DNA of 17,649 nt from Clostridiales bacterium (lineage in GTDB: Bacteria; Bacillota; Clostridia; Lachnospirales; WQUN01), in the NCBI GenBank assembly GCA_031271275.1, contig JAISWA010000023.1:1-17649 (forward strand), given 5' to 3'. This document shows positions 7,376 to 14,078 of the stretch, piece after piece. A program made the position numbers and the translations under genes. Under the pieces are notes generated by a model. It made no database searches. It saw nothing but the letters and a program-made list of their open reading frames with translations, and was not told where the DNA came from. Every line of letters starts with the position of its first letter. Position 1 is the first letter of the stretch.

Positions 7376-7924
7376 TCATTCTACCTCTAAGATTTGCCAA
7401 CCCAAAGAACCGGATTCATTTATTATCAATATACCGTATGTTGGCTTAACGGCGCTGCCGCTTATGTACCTTATGCTTCCCGGGTTCATTATCCAGCAGT
7501 TTCTCTCCGGCGTTGGGATGCTGCTTATGCAGGGTTCATGCGTATGACCATGCAATAAAATATCTGCGTTATTATCGGTCATGCTTTTTAACATGCTTAT
7601 CCGGCTTGTTGCACGATTTTCATCGGTTTGCCTGTATTCATTGAACTCGTTCATAAACGCATAGCTGATAAACGTATGACCATGCGTTATCATGAAGCGT
7701 TTGCCGCGTATTTCAACAAGTTTTACCCATTCTTCATCTTCGTTATCAGAATCAACATTCCCCAAAACATTGACCATTTGAATATCAGGATATTCCTCGT
7801 TTAATTGTTTCGCGTCCGTAATACAGTCGCCTAAGTGAAATATCATATCCGGCTTTTCCTTATTGACGATACCGCGCATTGTTTCAACATCACCATGCGA
7901 ATCGGAAAATATCAACATTTTCAT
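7376..7924 (-). CDS. YfcE/MJ0936-type metallophosphoesterase
   Basis: A calcineurin-like phosphodiesterase of 182 residues, typical length for the YfcE/MJ0936 family. These cytoplasmic, usually Mn-dependent enzymes hydrolyse phosphodiesters; the physiological substrate is generally not known. All metal-binding motifs are present: DSH (Asp8, His10), GD (Gly32-Asp33), GNVD (Asn56), THGH (His81, His83) and GHTH (His127, His129), followed by NPGS. The ATG at 7922-7924 follows a purine-rich AAGGGAAAGG. Codon use is more AT-rich than in the proBA and pepF genes, and the gene sits between debris and a mini-element, so recent acquisition is possible. Confidence 0.88.
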   Translation of the reverse strand: MKMLIFSDSHGDVETMRGIVNKEKPDMIFHLGDCITDAKQLNEEYPDIQMVNVLGNVDSDNEDEEWVKLVEIRGKRFMITHGHTFISYAFMNEFNEYRQTDENRATSRISMLKSMTDNNADILLHGHTHEPCISSIPTPERNCWIMNPGSIRYISGSAVKPTYGILIINESGSLGWQILEVE

Positions 7925-7963
7925 TGCTTTGCCTTTCCCTTTGCAAGTTTTTTATTACCTACA

Positions 7964-7991
7964 ATAATGGTATATTCTAAGAGCCTGTCTA
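7964..7991 (-). promoter_or_regulatory. Possible promoter of the phosphodiesterase gene using the mini-element end as -35
   Basis: The left end of the mini-element reads TAGACA on the minus strand (7986-7991), five of six matches to the -35 consensus. A 16-base spacer leads to CATTAT (7964-7969), a moderate -10. The phosphodiesterase start is 40 bases further on. This is a pattern match only. Confidence 0.3.
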
Positions 7992-8052
7992 CTATCTACG
8001 TTTGTTGGACTTTGAAGCGAGATTCCCGAAAACGAAGATGTTAGACAGGCTC
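7981..8052. mobile_element. 72-bp IS5-like mini inverted-repeat element with TAA target duplication
   Basis: Ends read GAGCCTGTCTA at 7981-7991 and TAGACAGGCTC at 8042-8052, a perfect 11-bp terminal repeat. The similarity extends inwards through ATCT and CGTTT, so most of the element is palindromic. TAA flanks both sides (7978-7980 and 8053-8055), matching the three-base TNA duplication of the IS427-type branch of IS5. The element is too short to encode anything. It lies between the ybjQ-like gene and the phosphodiesterase gene. Confidence 0.75.
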
Positions 8053-8089
8053 TAAGACCTTTTTGCCATGCCCGCATAATGGCAGGCGT

Positions 8090-8122
8090 ATTAAAAATAC
8101 GGCAAAAGCAAAAACTTATGCC
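8090..8122 (-). terminator. Probable intrinsic terminator of the proBA cluster
   Basis: Directly after the ybjQ-like stop codon the minus strand reads GGCATAAG, a loop TTTTTG, then CTTTTGCC and GTATTTTT. The arms pair as an 8-bp stem with one mismatch, followed by a U-tract. Confidence 0.5.
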
Positions 8123-8123
8123 T

Positions 8124-8444
8124 TTACACCACAACAGCCGTACCGGAAGCGATGACCATCATCATGTTGCTTCCCTGATGCCCGATCGTCTCGTAATCCA
8201 CGTCCACGCCGATTACCGCGTTGGCGCCAATGCTCGACGCGCGCTGCGCCATTTCGTTGATGGCGTTTTCCCGCGCCTCAATCAATTCCCCTTCATAGGA
8301 ATGGGAGCGCCCGCCGAAGAAATTGGAAAAGCTCGCCGCCAAATCTTTGACAAAATCCACGCCGGCAACCACTTCGCCGAAAACAATGCCTTTGTATTCG
8401 CGTATTGGATAGCCGTCCAATGAAGGTGTGGTTGAAATAATCAT
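8124..8444 (-). CDS. YbjQ/UPF0145-family protein
   Basis: A 106-residue protein matching the YbjQ (UPF0145, putative heavy-metal-binding) family. Typical segments are IISTTPSLDGYPIREYKGIVFGEVVAG near the start and EARENAINEMAQRASSIGANAVIGVDVDYE in the middle. Function is unproven; members assemble into small oligomeric rings. I chose ATG at 8444 because AAAGGAGAG sits about 7 bases upstream; a longer frame from a TTG at 8462 would start inside that ribosome site. It lies 23 bases after the DUF362 gene, in the same direction and followed by a likely terminator, so it appears to be the last gene of the proBA cluster. Confidence 0.85.
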   Translation of the reverse strand: MIISTTPSLDGYPIREYKGIVFGEVVAGVDFVKDLAASFSNFFGGRSHSYEGELIEARENAINEMAQRASSIGANAVIGVDVDYETIGHQGSNMMMVIASGTAVVV

Positions 8445-8467
8445 GCCGTTCTCTCCTTTCAAATATT

Positions 8468-9550
8468 TTATCCTATTTCCTTCAATTCATACTCCTGCGA
8501 CCCGAGCCTCAGTTTCTCCAATTCATCCAACTGAACATACGGGTTCTTTCCGTGTATCCGCTCCAATAAATGCCCCTGCTCAAGCAGCTTATGCCCCGTG
8601 GGTATGCCGTTTAGCAGCGCGTTCTCGACCTTGATCGCGTCAATGCTCGCGCGTTCCACCGCGACCATATCGTCGCTTGCCATTATCCCGATGTCCGGGA
8701 CGATGGGCGGGGTGGTGAACCCCCAACAGTCGCACAGCGCGGTGATGTTGGTCAGGAAATTGATATAGTAAACGTTCCCCGGGGCGAAGGTGTCGAGCAC
8801 CGTCTTGGTGCAGAGCGCCATTCCCGTTTGGAAGTCTTTATAATAATTCCCGTCCATACGGATGGCTCCGGTGGGGCAAACTTTTACGCAATGCTGGCAG
8901 TAGGTGCAGTCATGGAAGAACACTTCGTACTTGCCGTCCTCGGTAAACTTGTTGGCTTTATGGTTGCAGCCGTTTAAACAGAGTTTGCAGTGGGTGCATT
9001 TTTCCCCGTCCCAGGCGAGGCCGCCTTCCAACGCGTGAAGCTGTTGGCGGGTGCGGTCGGTGACACAGCCCATGGCGATATTTTTACACGCCCCGCCGAA
9101 GCCGCACGCCCCGTGACCCTTCACATGGGAAAAATCGATCATCACGTCCGCGTCCTGTATGTAGCCGCCGATATCCACATTTTTAAACGTTTTGAAATCC
9201 ACTTCCCGCTCGTACACGTACTTCCCGAGAAAACCGCACACGTCGAGTATGGGGCAGCCGAGCAGCTCCTCCGTATACCCGCGCATGCGCGCGTCGGCTA
9301 CGGTCTGGTCGGTGATAAAAACTTCCGCGCCGTAACCCTTTAGTTTATCCACGAGCATTTTCACAAACATGGGGTGTATGGTGGTGAAGCCCGTCCCCCT
9401 GCCCACATGCATCTTAATGGCGGTGGTCTTGCTTTTTACTTTTTTCTCAAGCCCGGATTCGTCAATCAGCCTTCCGAATTTCGCCGGGAGGGTTACGCTC
9501 GCGTCATACTTGTCAAAGGCGACGGACGCGAATAAAACGTTGGATTTCAT
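8468..9550 (-). CDS. DUF362-domain protein with two 4Fe-4S ferredoxin motifs
   Basis: A 360-residue DUF362-type protein. The N-terminal and middle parts form the DUF362 domain (for example DVMIDFSHVKGHGACGFGGACKNIAMGC, about residues 135-165). An inserted two-cluster ferredoxin module follows: CTHCKLCLNGC near residues 184-194 and CTYCQHCVKVCP near 213-224. The family is widespread in anaerobes, probably acts in the cytoplasm with electron transfer, and has no established reaction. The start ATG at 9550 follows AGAGGAATAGG. The gene begins 15 bases after proA, so it is likely co-transcribed. A role in proline synthesis is not implied by the family and could be coincidental. Confidence 0.88.
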   Translation of the reverse strand: MKSNVLFASVAFDKYDASVTLPAKFGRLIDESGLEKKVKSKTTAIKMHVGRGTGFTTIHPMFVKMLVDKLKGYGAEVFITDQTVADARMRGYTEELLGCPILDVCGFLGKYVYEREVDFKTFKNVDIGGYIQDADVMIDFSHVKGHGACGFGGACKNIAMGCVTDRTRQQLHALEGGLAWDGEKCTHCKLCLNGCNHKANKFTEDGKYEVFFHDCTYCQHCVKVCPTGAIRMDGNYYKDFQTGMALCTKTVLDTFAPGNVYYINFLTNITALCDCWGFTTPPIVPDIGIMASDDMVAVERASIDAIKVENALLNGIPTGHKLLEQGHLLERIHGKNPYVQLDELEKLRLGSQEYELKEIG

Positions 9551-9565
9551 CCTATTCCTCTTTTC

Positions 9566-10804
9566 TTATGCTCTTGCCTGCCCCGAGCCGTATATCACAT
9601 ATTTTGTACTGGTGAGCGCGTTAAGCCCCATGGGACCGCGGGCGTGCAGTTTTTGCGTGCTGATTCCGATTTCCGCGCCAAGCCCGAACTCCGCGCCGTC
9701 GGTGAAGCGCGTGGAGGCGTTGACATACACCGCCGCGGAGTCCACCTCGTCCAAGAACTTCTGTGAATTCGTATAGGAATTCGTCAGTATCGCGTCGGAA
9801 TGCCCGGTACCGTAACGGTTGATATGGGCAATCGCTTCGTCTACGTTGGAAACGATTTTAACGCCGATGATCATGTCGAGGTATTCCGTGCCCCAGTCCG
9901 CCACGAGCGCCGGTTTCGCGCCGGGCAGCGAGGCGCAGACCCATTCGTCGCCCCGGATTTCCACTTTGTTGTCGCTAAGCACCTTCCCGACCGTGGGCAT
10001 GAAAAAATCCGCGATGGCTTCGTGCACCAGAAGTTTTTCGCAGGCGTTGCAGACGCCGGGGCGCTGGACTTTCGCGTTGACGACTATTTCCACCGCCCGT
10101 TCAAGGTCGGCGGATTCGTCCACGAAGATATGGCAGTTGCCCACTCCCGTAGCGATTACCGGAACGGTGCTGTTTTCCACCGCGGTGGTGATAAGCCCGG
10201 CGCCGCCGCGAGGTATCAATACGTCCAAATAGGGCAGCCGCATGAATTGCAGCGCGATATCCCGGGAAGTATCGGTAATCAGCTGCACCAGATGGATGGG
10301 ATGCCCTTCCTTCCGCAAAACTTCCTGCAAGACCGAAACAATCGCCGTATTGGAATTGAGCGCTTCGGAACCGCCGCGCAGTATGCAGCTGTTCCCGGCT
10401 TTAAAGCACAGCGCGAAGGCGTCTGCGGTCACGTTTGGCCGCGCTTCGTAAATGATACCCACCACGCCGAGGGGCACGCGCTTTTGCCCCACGTTCAGCC
10501 CGTTCTTTTGCGGTCTCATGGAGATGATTTCCCCTACGGGGTCGTCGAGCGCCGCCACGTCCCGCAGCCCGTCCGCCATGCCCTGCACGCGCTTTTGCGT
10601 GAGCAGCAGCCGGTCGGCGAAGGCGGTTTTTGAAATGTCCATTTGCTCCATGTCTTTTTTGTTTTCGAAAACCAGAAAATCGCTTTCGGCTTCGATGGCG
10701 GCTGCGCACGCGTTAAGCAGCCTGTTTTTCTCGGTTGTGCTCAACCGCGCGGCGTGACGCGAAGCGTCTTTTGCCTGTAATCCAATCAGTTCGAGGGAAT
10801 CCAT
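9566..10804 (-). CDS. proA: Gamma-glutamyl phosphate reductase
   Basis: Catalyses the NADPH-dependent reduction of gamma-glutamyl phosphate to glutamate semialdehyde, the second step of proline synthesis, in the cytoplasm. The 412-residue length is normal. Diagnostic stretches include VPLGVVGIIYEARPNVTADA, LIPRGGAGLI and, around the catalytic cysteine, VQRPGVCNACE. The C-terminus carries FGLGAEIGISTQKLHARGPMGL. The start is ATG at 10802-10804, preceded by GGGAGG; a longer frame from 10867 would add 21 residues inside proB. It overlaps the 3' end of proB by 19 bp, consistent with translational coupling. No proC is in the window. Confidence 0.96.
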   Translation of the reverse strand: MDSLELIGLQAKDASRHAARLSTTEKNRLLNACAAAIEAESDFLVFENKKDMEQMDISKTAFADRLLLTQKRVQGMADGLRDVAALDDPVGEIISMRPQKNGLNVGQKRVPLGVVGIIYEARPNVTADAFALCFKAGNSCILRGGSEALNSNTAIVSVLQEVLRKEGHPIHLVQLITDTSRDIALQFMRLPYLDVLIPRGGAGLITTAVENSTVPVIATGVGNCHIFVDESADLERAVEIVVNAKVQRPGVCNACEKLLVHEAIADFFMPTVGKVLSDNKVEIRGDEWVCASLPGAKPALVADWGTEYLDMIIGVKIVSNVDEAIAHINRYGTGHSDAILTNSYTNSQKFLDEVDSAAVYVNASTRFTDGAEFGLGAEIGISTQKLHARGPMGLNALTSTKYVIYGSGQARA

Positions 10805-11610
10805 ACATTGCCTCCCGATTTTTTTATGAATAGTGTACCCTCCGGCTCGCCCGCGAGCAAGCGCCAAATAATCGCCGGGTCTTCGCCGCTTGCGATTACC
10901 ATGTCGATTCCCCGCTCCGTGACCAGTTTTGCGGCGGTAATTTTACTGATCATCCCTCCGGAACCGAGCTTCGAGGAAGAACCGCCCGCCAGTTCCTCAA
11001 TTTCCCGGGTTATGGCGGGTATCTCGCGGAAAACCTTCGCGCCGGGGTTTTGCTTGGGGTCGGCGTCGTACATGCCGTCGGTGTCGGAAAGGTTAATCAG
11101 CAGCTCGCTGTCGGAGAGGATGGAAACATACGCGGAAAGCGTGTCGTTTTCGCTGAAACCGAGCTCGTCGGTGGAAACGCTGTCGTTCTCGTTGACCAAC
11201 GGGATTACGCGCATTTCCCGCAGCGCCTTTAAGGTGTTGCGCGCGTTTTGCTTGCTCACTTCGTTTTCGATTACGTCTTTCGTAAGCAGAATCTGCGCGA
11301 TTTCCTGATTATAGCGGGAAAAGAACCGCTGATAAATCTGCATGAGCATCGCCTGCCCCACGGCGGACGCCGCTTGCTTGCCGACTACGTCCCGGGGGCG
11401 TTCGGTAAGCCCGAGCCGGTCCGCGCCCACGGCGATAGCCCCGGAGGTGACCAGAATCATTTCCTTCCCCTGGTTGCACAGGTCGGAAAGGACGGTGCAA
11501 ATTTCCTCGATACGGCGCAGGTTTAACCTGCCGTTGGGGTAGGTGAGGGTAGTGGTCCCGACTTTCACCACCACGCGTTGGTGTGACTTTAACGCTTCAC
11601 GCGCGGACAT
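10786..11610 (-). CDS. proB: Glutamate 5-kinase, short form without PUA domain
   Basis: Phosphorylates the gamma-carboxyl of glutamate with ATP, the first and normally proline-inhibited step of proline synthesis. It is an amino-acid-kinase fold of 274 residues: the ATP-binding start VVVKVGTTTLT, then MILVTSGAIAVGADRLGL, PLVNENDSVSTDEL and LSDTDGMYDADPKQNP. The C-terminal PUA domain found in the roughly 370-residue form is absent, as in other short ProB enzymes, so this is not a truncation. ATG at 11610 follows GGAGG. It lies 45 bases after the broken toxin gene, whose remnant seems to contain its promoter. Confidence 0.95.
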   Translation of the reverse strand: MSAREALKSHQRVVVKVGTTTLTYPNGRLNLRRIEEICTVLSDLCNQGKEMILVTSGAIAVGADRLGLTERPRDVVGKQAASAVGQAMLMQIYQRFFSRYNQEIAQILLTKDVIENEVSKQNARNTLKALREMRVIPLVNENDSVSTDELGFSENDTLSAYVSILSDSELLINLSDTDGMYDADPKQNPGAKVFREIPAITREIEELAGGSSSKLGSGGMISKITAAKLVTERGIDMVIASGEDPAIIWRLLAGEPEGTLFIKKSGGNVWIPSN

Positions 11611-11655
11611 TTTCGCCTCCGTTTAACACTTAATCAGGGGTTGAGTTGAATAGCG

Positions 11656-11754
11656 CTATACTATAATGCGTTCAGCGTTATTTGCGAAGGGCTGACGCGA
11701 TAAGAGCCAGTCTAAAACAATATTTGTATCAATTAACAGGGCCGTATTTTTCAT
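11656..11754 (-). pseudogene. Truncated VapC-type PIN-domain toxin
   Basis: A 32-codon frame starting ATG at 11752-11754 reads MKNTALLIDTNIVLDWLLSR and ends after NNAERIIV at a TAG. The opening strand with LIDTNIVLDWLL is the classic first motif of PIN-domain ribonucleases, where the aspartate binds metal. A full toxin is about 130 residues; the rest, with the other acidic residues, is missing and is replaced by 45 bases leading into proB. It overlaps the antitoxin gene by 26 bp, as expected for a toxin-antitoxin pair. The product cannot be an active nuclease. Confidence 0.75.
11660..11688 (-). promoter_or_regulatory. Possible proB promoter inside the toxin remnant
   Basis: The minus strand has TTCGCA (11683-11688), a 17-base spacer and TATAGT (11660-11665). 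Transcription would begin roughly 40 bases before the proB start codon. The -35 box matches the consensus at four of six positions. Confidence 0.4.
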
Positions 11755-11962
11755 GTAAGTATTCAGCCCTTTCACTTTCAAAATTAATATCGCTCTTTAT
11801 ACTTCCAGTGTGCTTGTGTAAAATGGATAACGCTTCTTCAACGGATATTTTATCTTTCACATATTCATCCGTAAACAAAACAATAACCCGCGTTTTATTT
11901 ACAGGTGCTTTTTTATCTAATTTAATTATTCCATTATCATAAATCCCCTGAATTGCTTGCAT
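11729..11962 (-). CDS. Orphan antitoxin of a VapBC-like pair
   Basis: A 77-residue protein beginning MQAIQGIYDNGIIKLDKKAP. This resembles the small antitoxins with a short N-terminal beta-hairpin that accompany PIN-domain toxins (AF2212/DUF104-like). The remainder is charged and helical (VEEALSILHKHTGSI, ESERAEYLHEKYG), as expected for a toxin-wrapping tail. ATG at 11960-11962 is preceded by GGAGG 7 bases upstream. The downstream toxin is truncated, so the antitoxin has no functional partner here. Its composition is more AT-rich than that of the adjacent proB. Family assignment is by resemblance of the first 30 residues and by context. Confidence 0.7.
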   Translation of the reverse strand: MQAIQGIYDNGIIKLDKKAPVNKTRVIVLFTDEYVKDKISVEEALSILHKHTGSIKSDINFESERAEYLHEKYGPVN

Positions 11963-12285
11963 ATTTATACCTCCATAAACGCGAATTCAATGGTTACCCG
12001 TTGCCGTACTTTGGCGGAAAATATTATTTATATCTCAACTATTCCAAGCACATTCATAGGATCGCCACCTCCGCAGCCTACATAGCAACAACGAATCCCG
12101 GATTTTTAACCCGCCGACCCCCACTATACTATTCTGTATGGAACGAATCAACATAAATTAACGCGCCGGCTTAAACCGTATAAAATATATAGGGTCGAAA
12201 AAATCCTAAATTACCGGACTTTATTCGACCCTGTCCTTGTATTGACCCCGGCGTTTTCACGCCCCTTCGTTTGCGCGGAAAATTC
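11963..12285. other. 323-base intergenic region between the antitoxin gene and the indoleacetate operon
   Basis: I see no gene here. A plus-strand frame at 11953-12156 has no family resemblance or ribosome site. The stretch holds one strong hairpin (12191-12232) and AT-rich sequence upstream of the antitoxin gene that could hold its promoter. Confidence 0.5.
12191..12232 (-). terminator. Strong hairpin downstream of the indoleacetate operon, possible terminator
   Basis: As minus-strand RNA, AGGGUCGAA pairs with UUCGACCCU. An inner AAAGUCC pairs with GGAUUUU (one G-U pair) around a nine-base loop, giving about 16 pairs with one bulge. It lies about 55 bases after the CoA-ligase stop codon. 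The tail is ATATATTTTATA rather than a clean U-tract, so termination is plausible but not certain. Confidence 0.4.
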
Positions 12286-13512
12286 TCAATACCTGTTGTC
12301 AAACACCCTCGTGGATTTCTTTTCGCTTCTCGGCAGTTCGCCTATCCCCACCGCCTTTGCCTTCGGCGTAAGCCCGATGCGGTCCTTAAACTCGCTCGCC
12401 ACCTGCTTTTCCAACGCGGCGGCGGGCTCGCCCATTTCAAGCTGCGTCTCGAAGAACAGCGTGAGGATGTCGCGCCCGTTCAGGTGGTCAATCATAATCT
12501 GGTATTCGCTGCTCACCCCGTCGATGGTGGCGAGCAGCTCGTCCACCTTGCCCGGGAACAGGATGACGCCGCGCACCTTCACCATGTCGTCGGAGCGGCC
12601 GATCAGCGTGTCAATCCTCGGGTAGTCCAACCCGCATTCGCATTTTCCCGGCAGCGCCCTCGTCAGGTCGTGGGTGCGGTAGCGGATAAGCGGCGCGCCT
12701 TCCTTGCGCAGCGTGGTAATCACCAGTTCGCCGATTTCGCCCTCCGGAAGCAGCTCCCCCGTTTTCGGGTCGATGATTTCAAAGTAAAAATAATCCGTCC
12801 ACATGTGCATCCCGCGTTCGCAATCGCAGCTTATGCCTATGCCCGGGCCGTAAATTTCCGTAAGCCCGTAGATATCGTAGAGCTTTACCCCAAGCTCGCC
12901 CGCGATACGCTTGCGCATTTTTTCGCCCCAACGTTCCGAGCCGATTACCCCGGCGCGCAGGTGGATTTTGTCGCGCACGCCGCGTTTTTCGATTTCCTCC
13001 GCCAACAGCAGCGCGTAAGAGGACGTGGCGCACAAAACCGTGGACTTTAAATCAATCATGATTTTAATCTGTTTGTCGGTATTGCCCGGTCCCATGGGAA
13101 GCGCCATCGCCCCGAGCAGTTCCGCCCCTGCCTGGAAGCCTATGCCCGCCGTCCACAGCCCGTAGCCCGGCGTGATATGTATGCGGTCGAGGTTGGTCAG
13201 CCCCGCCGTTTCGTAACAGCGCTTGAACATGACCGCCCAATCCTGCACGTCGGTCCGGGTATAGGGGATGATTACGGGCGTGCCCGTGGTGCCCGAGGAC
13301 GAGTGTATGCGCACGATTTCTTCATCCGGCACGGCCTGCAGCCCCAACGGATACGCGCCGCGCAAATCCTCCTTGTCCGTGAAGGGGAGCTTTTGGAAAT
13401 CCTCCATGGAGGCAATATCCTCCGCATCGATTCCCTTGAAGCGCTCCTTGTAAAACGCCCCGTTCATCGCGTGCCTTATGGCGTTCTTAATGCCGCTCAA
13501 TGTATTGTCCAT
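12286..13512 (-). CDS. Phenylacetate-CoA ligase-type arylacetate-CoA ligase
   Basis: An adenylate-forming enzyme of the PaaK family (408 residues) that joins an aryl acid to CoA using ATP. The N-terminus is slightly shorter than in typical PaaK (about 430 residues). Motifs seen: the phosphate loop IHSSSGTTGTPVI (about residues 70-82), YDIYGLTEIYGPGIG, and the hinge region IRYRTHDLTRAL followed by IGRSDDMVKVRGV. The C-terminal lid is present and ends KSTRVFDNRY. The ATG overlaps the iorB 3' end by 16 bp and has GGAGG upstream. Such ligases commonly accompany iorAB. Given the tRNA-Trp-type leader, I infer indoleacetate as the likely substrate, but phenylacetate or 4-hydroxyphenylacetate cannot be excluded. 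Confidence 0.9.
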   Translation of the reverse strand: MDNTLSGIKNAIRHAMNGAFYKERFKGIDAEDIASMEDFQKLPFTDKEDLRGAYPLGLQAVPDEEIVRIHSSSGTTGTPVIIPYTRTDVQDWAVMFKRCYETAGLTNLDRIHITPGYGLWTAGIGFQAGAELLGAMALPMGPGNTDKQIKIMIDLKSTVLCATSSYALLLAEEIEKRGVRDKIHLRAGVIGSERWGEKMRKRIAGELGVKLYDIYGLTEIYGPGIGISCDCERGMHMWTDYFYFEIIDPKTGELLPEGEIGELVITTLRKEGAPLIRYRTHDLTRALPGKCECGLDYPRIDTLIGRSDDMVKVRGVILFPGKVDELLATIDGVSSEYQIMIDHLNGRDILTLFFETQLEMGEPAAALEKQVASEFKDRIGLTPKAKAVGIGELPRSEKKSTRVFDNRY

Positions 13513-14078
13513 CTGTTTTTTCCTCCTTCAAAAGCTTTTATATTCATTTCCAAAAACCGGGGGTTAATCATCTGCTGCAGCGCTTCCTCAAACGCGCCCG
13601 CCTCAAAGGGGAACTTCCCGCTTCCCGCGGCGATGCCGAGCAGCGCCACGTTGAGGGTTTTTATATTTTCCCCCGCCAGTTCCGCGCCGTTTGCCGTTAT
13701 CAGGTTGGATACGCTGGCGCGAAGGTATGCGAGCATTTCCCCCGCGTCATAGGTATTGCCGCCCAAAGCGCCGGAGGCGGGCTTGACGGCGTTTTCGCAC
13801 ACCACCATCAGTCCGCCTTTAGAGAGATATTTCAACTGGCGGACGCCCTCCGCCGGTTCGAAGGCGATTAGCAAATCCGCGCCGCCAAGCGGTATGACGG
13901 GCGAAAAAATTTCCGCGCCCACCCGCACATGGCTGACGACGCTGCCGCCGCGCTGCGCCATGCCGATGGTCTCGGCGGTGCGCGCGTTAAAGCCCCGGCT
14001 CATCGCCGCCGCGGCGATAAGCTTTGAAGCGAGCACCGTTCCCTGCCCGCCCACTCCGGCGATCATGCAATTAAACAT
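13497..14078 (-). CDS. iorB: Indolepyruvate oxidoreductase subunit beta
   Basis: The gamma-type 2-oxoacid:ferredoxin oxidoreductase subunit (193 residues, normal length). It starts with FNCMIAGVGGQGTVLASKLIA and continues with TAETIGMAQRGGSVVSHVRVG, both characteristic of IorB. Together with IorA it interconverts aryl pyruvates and aryl-acetyl-CoA plus CO2 using ferredoxin. ATG at 14078 lies inside the last codons of iorA (8-bp overlap) and is preceded by GGAGG. The next gene overlaps it in turn, so the three enzymes are translationally coupled and probably made in fixed proportion. Confidence 0.94.
   Translation of the reverse strand: MFNCMIAGVGGQGTVLASKLIAAAAMSRGFNARTAETIGMAQRGGSVVSHVRVGAEIFSPVIPLGGADLLIAFEPAEGVRQLKYLSKGGLMVVCENAVKPASGALGGNTYDAGEMLAYLRASVSNLITANGAELAGENIKTLNVALLGIAAGSGKFPFEAGAFEEALQQMINPRFLEMNIKAFEGGKNRWTIH

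Noticed and set aside
8064..8084. TGCCAT/ATGGCA hairpin near the end of the proBA cluster as terminator
   Set aside because: The T-run is on the wrong side for the minus-strand genes, and no plus-strand gene ends there; the hairpin at 8090-8122 fits better.
9800..10633. Long plus-strand frame of 277 codons inside proA
   Set aside because: It is antisense to proA, with no ribosome site and no family resemblance.
11641..11660. A minus-strand TAGCGCTATTCAACT resembling the 233-bp element end
   Set aside because: The match needs extra bases inserted in the middle and there is no second end or TA duplication.
11699..11713. A TAAGAGCCaGTCTA sequence that nearly matches the end of the 72-bp mini-element
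   Set aside because: It lies within the codons for the conserved VLDWLL motif of the PIN toxin, has no partner repeat nearby, and differs at one position; coincidence is more likely.
11953..12156. Plus-strand frame of 67 codons upstream of the antitoxin gene
   Set aside because: It has no ribosome site, an odd composition rich in Tyr and Arg, and no resemblance to a known family.
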